From NCBI GenBank assembly GCA_029959085.1, contig JARWIR010000017.1:25668144-25732143 (forward strand): DNA of 64,000 nt, written 5' to 3'. Below the pieces are notes generated by a model. That model made no database searches and had not been told where the DNA came from. It was given only the letters and a program-made list of their open reading frames with translations. Every line of letters starts with the position of its first letter. Position 1 is the first letter of the stretch. Both the position numbers and the translations under genes were made by a program. Source of the stretch: Nemophila menziesii. Lineage: Eukaryota; Streptophyta; Magnoliopsida; Boraginales; Hydrophyllaceae. Positions 25,101-34,634 of this stretch are shown piece by piece.

Positions 25101-25727
25101 AATGGTCAAGCTGAAGTTTCGAATCGTGAAGTCAAGTCAATTCTAGATAAAACCGTTGGTCCTACAAGAAAAGATTGGTCAATGAAGTTAGATGATGCGT
25201 TGTGGGCCTATCGTACTGCGTTCAAAACACCAGTTGGTGCATCTCCTTATCGTATGGTGTATGGTAAGGCTTGTCACTTACCTTTAGAGCTTGAAATGGA
25301 TGCCTATTGGGCGATTGCGTAGTTGAACTTAGATCCTGTCTTAGCCGGAAAGAATCGTATAATGAAGCTTAATGAACTTGACGAATTCCGATTGCATGCT
25401 TATGAAAATGCCAAACTTTACAAAGAAAACACGAAGAAATGGCATGACAATCGGATTCGTACAAAGAACTTTGAAGTGGGGAAAAGAGTATTGAAGTATA
25501 ATTCAAAGTTCAGCAATTATCCGGGTAAGTTAAGATCTAAGTGGTCAGGTCCATACATTGTGACCAAAGTTACACCTCATGGAGCTATAGAAATAGAACA
25601 TCCGCTAGAGAACCGTACCTTCATGGTAAACGGTCATAGATTGAAGATATACCATGGAGGTGAATATACCAATCGCTCGGAAGATCCACATCCCGGAGAG
25701 GTCATGTATCTCCTCGAGACTCCTTAG
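22147..25727 (+). pseudogene. pol: Athila pol of element G: protease, RT, RNase H, integrase (two in-frame stops)
   Basis: Protease: DLGASINLMP (about 22217). RT: VCMDYRKLNKATRKDHFPLPF (about 23245), FLDGYSGYNQIYV and intact FMDDFSVFG (about 23540-23570). RNase H: DASDLCMGAVLGQR to [10 protein letters not shown] (about 23990-24340). Integrase: HHCC-type zinc region ([14 protein letters not shown]...[11 protein letters not shown]), interrupted by TAA at 24675-24677; rve core with [16 protein letters not shown] and [18 protein letters not shown] (the D, D, E residues); C-terminal GPY motif [19 protein letters not shown] (about 25540). A second stop, TAG, is at 25320-25322. Otherwise one continuous frame to 25727. 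Confidence 0.93.
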
Positions 25728-25964
25728 GAGCGTGAGGTAACCCGTCGAGCTTTACGACGTTAAACAAAAGCCAATTCTTTGTATATTAGTTGAGTTTTTT
25801 TAAATTTTTGCAATGTAGAATAGTTTGATTTTCGTAATTTTAGTGTTTATTATTAAGAAATGAGGAAGGGTAGTTGTTTTTGATGATTTCAGGGGTAAAA
25901 AGGTCATGAGTTTGGGGTCGATAAGGCGAAAATAGGAGAAAAATAGGTTGGATGTCCAGGAGAA

Positions 25965-26525
25965 ACCGGGAACCCGGTTTCGCAAAAACCGGGAACCCGG
26001 TTTCGCAAAAACCGGGAACCCGGTTTTGGAGCTGGTACCAACCTTATACACGCAACACTTGGCGTCTTGGTTCACGACACAGCGTTGGAACCGGGTACCC
26101 GGATTTTCGAAACCGGGAACCCGGTTTTGGTGCTGTAACTTGTGAAAATCTCTGACCCAGCGTCTTGGTGGCTTGCGTTTTGCTGCGTTTTGATTCGCCC
26201 CATCGACACAGAACCGGGAACCCGCATTTGGCAAAACCGGGTACCCGGTTGGAGCTGTAATCTTCCAAAATCTCTGACCCAGCGTTTTGAGAACCTGCGT
26301 TTTGGTGCGTTTTGATTCGCGCCATCGACAAAATCCGGGTACCCGCATTCTACAAAACCGGGAACCCGGTTTCGGCAAGTAAAAGTTCTGACCCTGCGTC
26401 TTGGGGTCCGGCGTTTTGGTGCGTCTCGAGGTATAAAAAAAAAAAAAAATTAATTAAGTAATTTTTCCGCGCCATCACAGCGACGCGGAACCGGGAACCC
26501 GGATTTCCGAAACCGGGAACCCGGT
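25965..26525. repeat. Palindromic ACCGGGAACCCGGT array in the leader of the third ORF of G
   Basis: Eleven copies of the near-palindrome ACCGGG-AA(or TA)-CCCGGT start at 25965, 25988, 26011, 26090, 26112, 26213, 26236, 26334, 26357, 26490 and 26512. From 26150 they alternate with a second repeated block ('ctgacccagcg...gcgttttg...attcgc...catcgaca'), giving about 122-bp higher-order units. The array occupies the noncoding leader 25728-26918 between pol and the third ORF. Two more copies lie at 29040 and 29063. The reading frames across it are by-products of the repeat. Confidence 0.92.
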
Positions 26526-26918
26526 TTTGAAGATGTGATGTCGGTTTTTGATGTTTTTAACCTAGTTTTCTTAGCCTCTTCTGCAAGTTTTTACCTAAAA
26601 CGCACCAATAGCCTCCCCACCTCCGAAATTCATCAACAAAAACACTATATATCATCAAATCCTACCCTATTTCACCACAAAAACATAAGATCAACTCACC
26701 TCCTCTCCAAAATAACATCAAATCCTTAGTTTTTCCCAAGATTCTTCTTCATCAAATCCTTAAATTAAACCCAATTCTTTCTTCTCCCATCCAAATTAAA
26801 CAAAACCCATCTCATATTCCACATAGTTCTTCAAGTCCTAAGCCTCAAAACATCAAAATTCTAAACTTTTTCTCTAAGTTTCTCACTATTTGAAGTTTTG
26901 AGTTTGGGGTGGAAAGAG

Positions 26919-28238
26919 ATGACTAACAGAACCGGTGATTTCCGAAGGACTGCTCCTAGAAGGAAAACCACCATTGGTGGTTCCCAAGACCAAGCTATTG
27001 AGATTCCTGATTCGCGTCCTAAACGAAAAATTGATGAAGTTAAGCTTGATTCCAGCAGAATAGAAATCACAGGTCAAAAGAGAAGATTAATTGATGAACC
27101 CGAAAGTGAGAAGGTACAAGAAGAGGAAATTGAGCAGAACGTTGAGAAGGAAACTGAACAAGAGGTTCCGGAAGTGCCAATTCAACAGAAACCTCCGCGT
27201 ATGAAGATGTGGGCCCACAAGCCTAAGAGGGTTTATACTTGTTGGAATACTCAGGTTCGTGAAAGAATTGAATTTTTGAAGTTTGGTGAGGAGACAAATT
27301 TTCCTAAGGGTATTATGAGTAGTGAACACAAGGAATATGCTGTGACATGTAACAAATTTGGTTGGAAAGAATTGCATAAAAGGAAGCTTGAGTTTATTCC
27401 TACTTTTGTGCGAGAATTTTATGAAGGTCTAGCAACCTCCCGTGATGCAATTGATATTCGCAAAAAGGTAGTTCCTTTCTCTATTGAACGTATTCAAAAA
27501 TCCTTGAAATTACCCAACTTTTCTGGAACATGTCCTTTCCAAGAAACTCTTAATGACCCTTCTTTCGATTTTGAATCCCTTTGGGGGACCGTGCTTGTTA
27601 ATGGGGCTAGCCCAATTCCTGAAGGAGAAAGATATCCTGGACAATTTTACAGCAGTAGTTTGACACCTCGTGCGAAGGTTTGGTTTCGTTTCATAATACC
27701 CACTTTCTTTGGTATTAAGCACACTTCCGAGTTGAAGAAAGAGCATGTAATTGTTATTAAGTGTATTTTGGAGGAGAAACCATTTGATGTTGCTAAGATT
27801 ATTTATGATACAATCATGGAGTTCGCGAAATCCCCAATGAAACAACAAAATCTGAAGTTCCCTTGCACCATTACTCAGTTGTGTCTAGACGCTAAGATTC
27901 CGCGTAAGAACGCAGATATTGACGTTGTTTCAGTTGGTGTGAGTATAGCTTTGAGCACGATCAAGAATATCCATGAGGAAGCAACACGACCTACCAAGAG
28001 TCATAGAACTCCTCTATCAAAGAAAGCGAAGACTGTTCCTGAGTTGGAATACAAAATTCAGGTTTTGGAAGAGAATCAAGAGAAGATGATTGCTACCTTG
28101 GGAAACGTTACAAAAGAATTGGACCTGCTTCAAAATTTGATCTTAGGCGTAAATACACTTCAAAACGCGATTTATGATGCTGTTACGCGAGATAAAGGTC
28201 CGGAACGCAACACCGGTAACCAGCCACGCGCTGGTTAA
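26919..28238 (+). CDS. Third ORF of Athila element G (env-position protein, putative plant transposon protein domain)
   Basis: Open 439-codon frame starting MTNRTGDFRR; B and C start alike, so this ATG is preferred to an earlier non-ATG start. The N-terminal quarter is basic/acidic with nuclear-signal-like KRK and KRR clusters. About residues 75-300 resemble the conserved 'putative plant transposon protein' domain: FVREFYEGL, RKKVVPFSIERIQKSLKLPNF, PRAKVWFRFIIPTFFGIKHTSELKKEHVIVIKCI and FPCTITQLCLDAKIP. The C-terminus (PELEYKIQVLEENQEKMIATLGNVTKELDLLQ) looks like a coiled coil. No signal peptide or transmembrane segment is evident, so the customary 'envelope-like' label is positional only. 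It is preceded by a GAGTTTGGGGT motif at 26900-26910. Function unknown. Confidence 0.87.
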   Translation: MTNRTGDFRRTAPRRKTTIGGSQDQAIEIPDSRPKRKIDEVKLDSSRIEITGQKRRLIDEPESEKVQEEEIEQNVEKETEQEVPEVPIQQKPPRMKMWAHKPKRVYTCWNTQVRERIEFLKFGEETNFPKGIMSSEHKEYAVTCNKFGWKELHKRKLEFIPTFVREFYEGLATSRDAIDIRKKVVPFSIERIQKSLKLPNFSGTCPFQETLNDPSFDFESLWGTVLVNGASPIPEGERYPGQFYSSSLTPRAKVWFRFIIPTFFGIKHTSELKKEHVIVIKCILEEKPFDVAKIIYDTIMEFAKSPMKQQNLKFPCTITQLCLDAKIPRKNADIDVVSVGVSIALSTIKNIHEEATRPTKSHRTPLSKKAKTVPELEYKIQVLEENQEKMIATLGNVTKELDLLQNLILGVNTLQNAIYDAVTRDKGPERNTGNQPRAG

Positions 28239-29670
28239 GATACGTTTTCTAAACCTTCCTCTTAGTGTAGATTAGTTTAAATCCTTTATTGAGTCTTTTC
28301 GAGTCGTGGGGACACGACTCATTTTTGAGTTTGGGGTGGGGTTCGTTGCCTCATCCCAGTTTTTATGTGTTATTTGTTTTATTTGCTTTCAATAAAAGAA
28401 TTTTCGGAGTTGCGTTTGACTGTAGAAATTTTTAAATATCCCTTTAAGCATACTTTTGATGAATCAATGATAGTAAATAATGGACTTTAGGGAATGATAT
28501 AAAACGCATTTAGAATTGCATGCAAACATAGGTAATTAATAGGAAAAATTAATGAACAATGCAAATGAAGTAAGCTTGTACTTAAGGAATATGTTTGGTG
28601 TGTAGAAAGTGAAATCCTAATTAGTAGAGAACCCACCTAGATATGAACTAAAGACAAGCTATGTACTTAGGAAAATGATAGGGGCAGTTCTTTGTTAGCC
28701 ATTTGTGCCTTTTTAGCCTTCTATCCCTTATGTTAATTATTATCCGTCTTAGCCCACTTTGAGCCTTTAGCCTTTTCCTTGTAGCCACGATATAAGCCAT
28801 TATCCCTTAGATTATTAGGCATGACCATATGATCCGCACTTGAATCACAATCCTGAGACATGTCTCGAACTTGAGTTTGGGGTGGTGGGACCACTTATGG
28901 GGAATTTAATGGGTTGGGATCGATGTGCTTTGTATTGTAGCACAATTGCAGATGATATATACTTGTAACCCTTTGCCGGGAATGAAGAAAAATGAAAAAG
29001 AAAGAAAAATAAAAAAATTCGAAAAATCATACAGTAGAAACCGGGAACCCGGTTTCGTCAAAACCGGGAACCCGGTTTGCGTCTGTACAAAAAAAAAAGA
29101 GAAAAAAGAAAAGAAAAATATGAATGAATAAAACATCCGGCAAAGTGGAATTTTTTTGAAAATCATCTTGTTTATAGTGGGCAGACATGGGACGCTAAAT
29201 TGTTGCGTATATGGGTGAGTGAGAACATCTTTTGAGCGTTAACTCAAGCTCGAGGACATTGTTGATGGTAAGTGAGGAGAGAGCCAAAAGCTCACTTCAA
29301 ATTTACCAAATATACATCCACACCCGTCCTTAAGCCAATATTATAACCATAAAGACCTCGTGATTCCTAAGTGCATAGTGAATTTATGATTCTGTTGATA
29401 GGTAATATACTAGGTGGAGCGTTCAAAGCGATTTAAGATTAATGACCACCCTATCGCCATCATACAGAGATGAGTACAAGTGTAACCTTCAAGCATTGCA
29501 ACTTTAATTTTATGATTGAGATTATTTATGTTTGATGTTTCATTTTAGATGTATGTGTATATTAGTTTCTAGAGTTTGCTATATGAGATTTATCTTAAGA
29601 ATTGCTTTAGGGTTTATTTGTTAGCTTCTACTTGTTTATACGCTTACTTATACCCCTTTGTTTTGTTTTA
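28239..29670 (+). other. 3' noncoding region of element G
   Basis: About 1.4 kb without coding potential, alignable with B, C, E and H. It contains GAGTTTGGGGT motifs at 28327-28337 and 28873-28883, two palindromic ACCGGGAACCCGGT copies (29040-29053, 29063-29076), and a conserved stretch 'gtgaggagagagccaaaagctcac' (about 29270-29300). Confidence 0.75.
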
Positions 29671-29689
29671 CTTTGTCGGGACGACAAAG
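29671..29689 (+). promoter_or_regulatory. Conserved hairpin before the polypurine tract of G
   Basis: CTTTGTCGGGACGACAAAG: perfect 8-bp stem with GGA loop, four bases before the PPT motif. It is identical in B (49168) and E (55618), and has compensatory changes in C (43559). Confidence 0.8.
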
Positions 29690-29693
29690 GTTT

Positions 29694-29706
29694 GAGTTGG
29701 GGGTCT
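29694..29706 (+). other. Polypurine tract of element G
   Basis: GAGTTGGGGGTCT directly precedes the 3' LTR, the position of the plus-strand primer for reverse transcription. Confidence 0.82.
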
Positions 29707-31261
29707 TGATGTCTCCCTAATTGTTCTTATTTTCGACCCTTAGGAGACATCATTTTTTTATGTTTATTTGAATATTTTAATAGACTTTTCAGTTAAAAAT
29801 ACAATAATCCGGAATTTCCATTTTGAATTATTAAACTTTTGCGCGTAATCTTGTATATTTTAGTGGAAAGTTTATAGGTTTTGATTATTAGCTAGGAATG
29901 GAATCCGAGAAGAGAGTCAAAGATCGTGATATGGAGTCAAGACTTGAAGATAAATCCCGAAGATATTATTTTTAGAGCTGAAAATCTGTTTTCCAGGCCA
30001 TAGATTGCTGATTTCGAGGTGCTTAAGAGCTGATTTAGCCGTTGACCTTTGAAGAGAAAACGTTCCTTATCGAGTTACGGAACTTTAGCAACCGGAATTA
30101 AGTCAATCAGAGTCATAACGAAGCGGGAAAAGCCGTTTTAGTGAAGGTGTATCAACAGTTACGGGATTTTGGGCTTAGAATTTGGGCTTGGACATTTAAT
30201 TAGTGTTTTATTCTTAGGTCCAAGCCCTAATCCGTTTTTACACTTATAAAAGGAGCCTTTGACTTCTATTTTTCACACAATTCACATTCCACAAGAATAA
30301 ACATCAGAGAGAAGCAACAGAAGGAAGAAAGAAGAAGCTGCAAGAACTGGAGAGGGTCTATATCTCCGTTCTCAGTCATTCCAACTCCGGAAATTAGGTT
30401 TCTTTCAATTTTCAATTTTGTAATCAAATATGAATTACATTTCAATTAATTTAGTTTCTCTTTTAATTAGTATGAGCTAAACATTTATTAGTGCTTGAGA
30501 ATGCTATATGAATAATTCCCAAATCTTATTGAAGTTCATATGTTGAATTTGGGTTTATGTTAAATTAAATTAGATTGTGTCTTTTACCCTTTTCGATAAA
30601 TTGAAAATATTTACTTTTTTTAGAGTCATGAACTAGGAACAGGTGTTAGTATCTAGGCTATTCCAATTAGTGGCAATTGGATCATCCTGACGGAGGGTTT
30701 AGGTACAGAACCATTTATTCAATCTAGAATAGAAGCTATTGATTCTGACGAACTTAGCTAATTCTAGGGCCAATGAGGTAATTAAACTTAACCATCCACA
30801 AGTGGATCATATTTACCCTGACGGGACTAGTGACACTCTAGGATCGCCTTATAGTCCACCCTGACGGGGGTATAAGGAATTTAGAATCCCGACCATTGTA
30901 ATTGACCAATTTAACCCTTAAACAGCATAAGTTATGAAATAGGATTAGGATGACCCCTTGCGTTCTCAAGTGCTACTTTCTCATACTGCGTTTTACGTCA
31001 TTTTACTTGCGTCTTAGCTTTTAATTGCATTTTTCCATTTAATCTTTTATTACTTAGGATTAATACAAAAACCAATCAAACATATTTTCTTTATTTGTTT
31101 TCATAAGTGCAACCATTCATTACTTGTTAAACATTTTAGTCAACCATCCCGTCCTTGGAACGAATCTGTTTTATCAACTATATTACTTGGGACAACCGTA
31201 CACTTGCGGTTGTGGTTCGATTATTTATTGCATTGTTTTTAGAACACACAAAGGACCACCA
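29707..31261 (+). repeat. 3' LTR of element G
   Basis: 1555 bp, TGATGTCTCC to GGACCACCA, followed by TSD ATGGG. TATA box is at 30245-30252 and the leader hairpin at 30663-30680. It lacks a 15-bp 'ttatttctagtaatt'-type segment present in the 5' LTR. Confidence 0.94.
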
Positions 31262-31300
31262 ATGGGTCCCTTTGTACCATCCAATGGAAATCAATACATC
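31262..31300 (+). pseudogene. Integrase scrap of element E between G and D
   Basis: Encodes [13 protein letters not shown], the continuation of E integrase after the G insertion. D begins at 31301; its expected TSD is ACATC (31296-31300). Confidence 0.85.
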
Positions 31301-32792
31301 TGATGTCTCCCTATTTGTGATGATTTAATCTTAGTTGGAGACATCATTTTAGGTGTATTTATTAGGTTATAGGTCGATTTTCTCATGATTTAGTACACTT
31401 TCCTATTTCGTGTCTTGATTTAAGGATTTATTATTTTTAGAGCATATTGGGTTTAATTGTATCTTTAAAGATAATGGTAATTAATTAGATGCTAAGTCAA
31501 TTCTAAAAGATAAGGGAAAGATGATAAACATGGAAATTGGAGATAAAGGAAAGAAATATGAAAAAGGAAAAGATAAATTACCAAATAATCTGAATTCCAG
31601 CAGCTACAAACATAAAAGTGACCCTAACTCAAGATTGGATAGGAATTTGGAAGAATGGTTTAAATAAAAGTTATAGAGCTTTCCGAGACGATCAGTTTCG
31701 ACTATTGGAACGCGTCAAACGGATAAGTATTGAAGGCGTTACAGCCGAAACAAAACAAAACCAGAATCTTACCTTTTCTATATTTTAGGGTTATGAATTT
31801 GAGTTGGGCTAGAGTCCAAGTTACTTGTCTTCCACTCTAAGAAAACGTTTTAGGGTTTCCTATACCCTATAAATACACACTTTAATCAGAAGAAACACAT
31901 CCTTGGCAAACCTTAAGCCAAGAGGAAGCTTACAACACAAGAAGAGAAGTTTGGAAAAAGCTGAATACCATATCATGTCTTCTTCAACCTTTAGATTTGT
32001 AATTTCTTTCTTTTCTTTCTTTAGTATGAACTAAATAATTTTAGCTTAATATTAAGCATATATGTATGAACCCCAGTTCTTGATTTAAATCTATCTAATT
32101 TGGGATACCATCGTATTTAATTTGAATTCATGTTTTAATCTCTGTTTATGTGCTTTGATGTATTGTTTGTTTTCCTTATGAGGGCCCTCATATAGGATTA
32201 CCTTAATAGTAGTTAGATGGTCGTCCGGAAGGGGTGTTTAACTATTGAAACACCACATAACGACTAGAATAAGGAATTGGTCTTGACAACACAAGCCTAA
32301 CTAGATAGTCATTAGGGTCTGTTTTAATCACCATATCACCAATTAGAGGAAAGATCTGCTTAGGAACCTAGTAGCGTAGGATAACCCTATTTAAGGTCAC
32401 CTCGTGGTTGTGTCGTAGCCTACCTATTCGCTCTTCGGGTGTATGTAGAAATTTAGAATCCTGATTATTGCAATACTACATGATTCGCCCTTACATGTTT
32501 AGAATAAACAAGGTTAGTGGGGATTACTTGCTAGTTTCTCGAGCTAAACTCTCATACTATCTGTTCTTTGCTTATTTACTTTATGTCTTTAATCTATTAG
32601 TCTAATTTTATATTTACAAAAACCAAACAAAAATCTATTTAGTTTTTCATTTCTTGCGTATTATCTGAGGAACGAATCTTACTTATCAGTAAAAATTGCA
32701 TACGTCCTGTATACTTGCAGAACTGTGCTCAGCCTAGGGTGTTTATTTGCACTTATTTTATTCATTATTATATCACACCTTAGGCGACACCA
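31301..32792 (+). repeat. 5' LTR of element D
   Basis: 1492 bp, TGATGTCTCC to GGCGACACCA. The opening inverted repeat pairs with GGAGACATCA at 31337-31346. TATA box tataaata is at 31868-31875. It is related to the LTRs of A and C but clearly diverged from them (roughly 80% in the first 150 bases by eye). Confidence 0.92.
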
Positions 32793-32798
32793 AGTTTT

Positions 32799-32817
32799 TG
32801 GCGCCGCTGCCGGGGAC
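32799..32817 (+). other. Primer binding site of element D (tRNA-Asp type)
   Basis: TGGCGCCGCTGCCGGGGAC, six bases after the LTR. Confidence 0.88.
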
Positions 32818-32913
32818 TACATCGTTAGTCCTTGTGCATTTATTTAGTGATTTTATTTCAGTTAGTTCTATTTTACGCTTTTTTCTTTTAGTTTTTGTTT
32901 TACAGATTTACAG

Positions 32914-34140
32914 ATGGCAAGCCCGAGGAGACTTGATTTTCCCATTTCATTCAGAGTGCAACCACGAGGAATCCGCACTCCAAAAATCCAAGCCGCTAAG
33001 TTTAGACCAGATGCAGGCATGATAGCGCAATTTGTGAGTCATGGACAATTTAGCCGTGCTGCACAACAAGATCCGGTCCGGTATGTTCAGAAATTCATGC
33101 AGATCTGTGACACTTATATCATTAAAGGCGTTACAAAGGAGCAGATGTATTACATTATGTTCCAATGCCTTTTGACTGGAGCTGCAAGCAATTGGTACGA
33201 TGCCCAACACCCTTATGTTATTCCAGATTGGGACAAGCTTCAATCCAAATTCCTAGAGCAATTCTATCCGGTTAGTAGACGATTAAAAGATATGTTGGAG
33301 CTCGAACAATTTATGTAGGAAGAGAGAGAAAGTGTTGGTGAAGCATGGTTACGTTTTAACGAGAAGAAGGCGAGATGTCCATTCCACGTATCATCGCCAG
33401 AATATGCACTAACCATATTCTATGGAGGACTCAATAACGATTCCAAGGCAAGAGCATATTTATTAGGAAATAAAGTTTTCATATTACTAGATCCAGTAGA
33501 AGTTGAAAGTATTATGGAGAAGTTTCTTGAGACCTAGAGAAGTTGACCGATTGAATCAGAAAAACAAGAAGAGACCTCGTAATCTCTAAGGCTCGAAGAA
33601 TTAAACCAACAACTCAAGGAATTACGAGAACTAGCTCGAACAATAGCTCAGGTAAATCTAGTACATACTTTACCTTCATGTCCTGGTTGTGGAGCAAGAA
33701 ATCATTTGTGGGAAAAGTGTATGAATAATTTAGCTTCGATTTCCTTCGTATCTCATCAAAGAAACCGTTATTCAAATGGTTATTATCAATCTCAAGGAAA
33801 TTACGCTAATTATCAGCCCCCACAGAATCGGAATTGGATCAGAAATCAAGAGACATATTATTAAACTCGACCTCAATCCTATTATCAACCACAACCCATA
33901 TACCAAGAAGCTCCAATTTATGAAAAATCTTATCAAGAACCACGACAACATTCAATGCAACAAGCTAAACAAGAACAACCTTCTAGTCTGGATTCAAGTA
34001 TGGCTGAGATGATGAAATTAGTCGAAGAAAATATGAAAATGAGCCAGCTAAGACTCCAAACCCAATCCAAGGTGATCAAAAATCTTGAGCATACACTATC
34101 ACAAATGGAGAACACACTTCAAAACAGGCCAAAAGGGAAA
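32914..34140 (+). pseudogene. gag: Athila gag of element D, degenerate
   Basis: Start ATG at 32914 (MASPRRLDFPISFRVQPRGIRTPKIQ), matching A. The Gag domain has FMQICDTYIIKGVTKEQMYYIMFQ and WYDAQHPYVIPDWDKLQSKFLEQFYP. A TAG at 33316-33318 ends the first frame; further stops follow near 33536, 33585 and 33861. A complete CCHC zinc knuckle, CPGCGARNHLWEKC, survives near 33680-33720. The end, RPKGKL, is fused directly to integrase sequence. Confidence 0.87.
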
Positions 34141-34608
34141 CTCCTTATCGCATGGTCTACGGAAAAGCTTGTCATCTTCCTATTGAAATAGAATCCCGTG
34201 CCTTCTGGGCTATTAAAACGCCGATTCTAAAACCAGACTTGTCCGGGAAGCAAAGGTTGATGTAGTTAAATGAATTGGATGAATTTCTTTTCCACGCCTA
34301 TGATAATTTGCGTCTCTACAAGGAGAAAACAAAAAGATGAGATGATAAACGAATTCGTCCAAAGACGTTCGAGAGAGGACAAAAGGTACTGTTATATAAC
34401 TCTAGATTCTCGAACTATCCGGGTAAGCTTAAATCACGTTGGGGAGGACCTTACATTGTTACCAAAGTCACACCTCATGGAGTAATCAAAATTGAACATC
34501 CAACTGAGCAAAGGACATTCATAATGAATGGCCAGTGCTTGAAGTTATACCATGATAGTGAGGACTTTGGACGAGGGGAGACGATCCTTCTCGAAGAACA
34601 CGCTTAGC
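34141..34608 (+). pseudogene. Integrase C-terminal fragment of element D fused to gag
   Basis: Encodes [27 protein letters not shown] directly after the gag remnant, then (in shifted frames) the linker and the GPY-type C-terminal domain with [20 protein letters not shown] and the end [16 protein letters not shown] (stop at about 34606). RT, RNase H and the integrase catalytic core are absent. The junction shares a short CTCC between both sides, as expected from an illegitimate-recombination deletion. Confidence 0.85.
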
Positions 34609-34620
34609 CAGAGGTACATG

Positions 34621-34634
34621 TTTGATTATGTATC
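34621..34634 (+). pseudogene. Integrase scrap of element E between D and B
   Basis: 'ttgattatgtatc' matches the VDYVS codons of G integrase (about 24882). Its last five bases GTATC are the left target site of B. Confidence 0.7.

Larger units (their letters stand above)
18395..31261 (+). mobile_element. Athila-type element G, structurally complete, inserted in E integrase
   Basis: It has both LTRs (1568 and 1555 bp, roughly 2% different over the first 430 aligned bases plus a 15-bp deletion in the 3' copy), PBS, gag-pol, an open third ORF, polypurine tract and perfect TSD ATGGG. At about 12.9 kb it is the youngest and best-preserved element here. It still cannot encode its own proteins: gag-pol has stops at 20815, 24675 and 25320 and a frameshift near 22090. 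Confidence 0.95.
31301..34620 (+). mobile_element. Truncated Athila element D (A/C family) inserted in E
   Basis: It retains the 5' LTR, PBS, most of gag and the integrase C-terminus. Everything from the gag end through most of integrase is deleted (junction about 34140), and the 3' part, including the 3' LTR and second TSD, is gone. At about 34620 its sequence passes directly into E integrase ('ttgattatgtatc'), having also removed about 10 bases of E. Confidence 0.88.

Noticed and set aside
25800..26378. Overlapping open frames on both strands rich in 'PGSRF/EPGF/GNPV'
   Set aside because: They are translations of the ACCGGGAACCCGGT palindrome array, open in several frames because the repeat lacks stops; no start context or homology.
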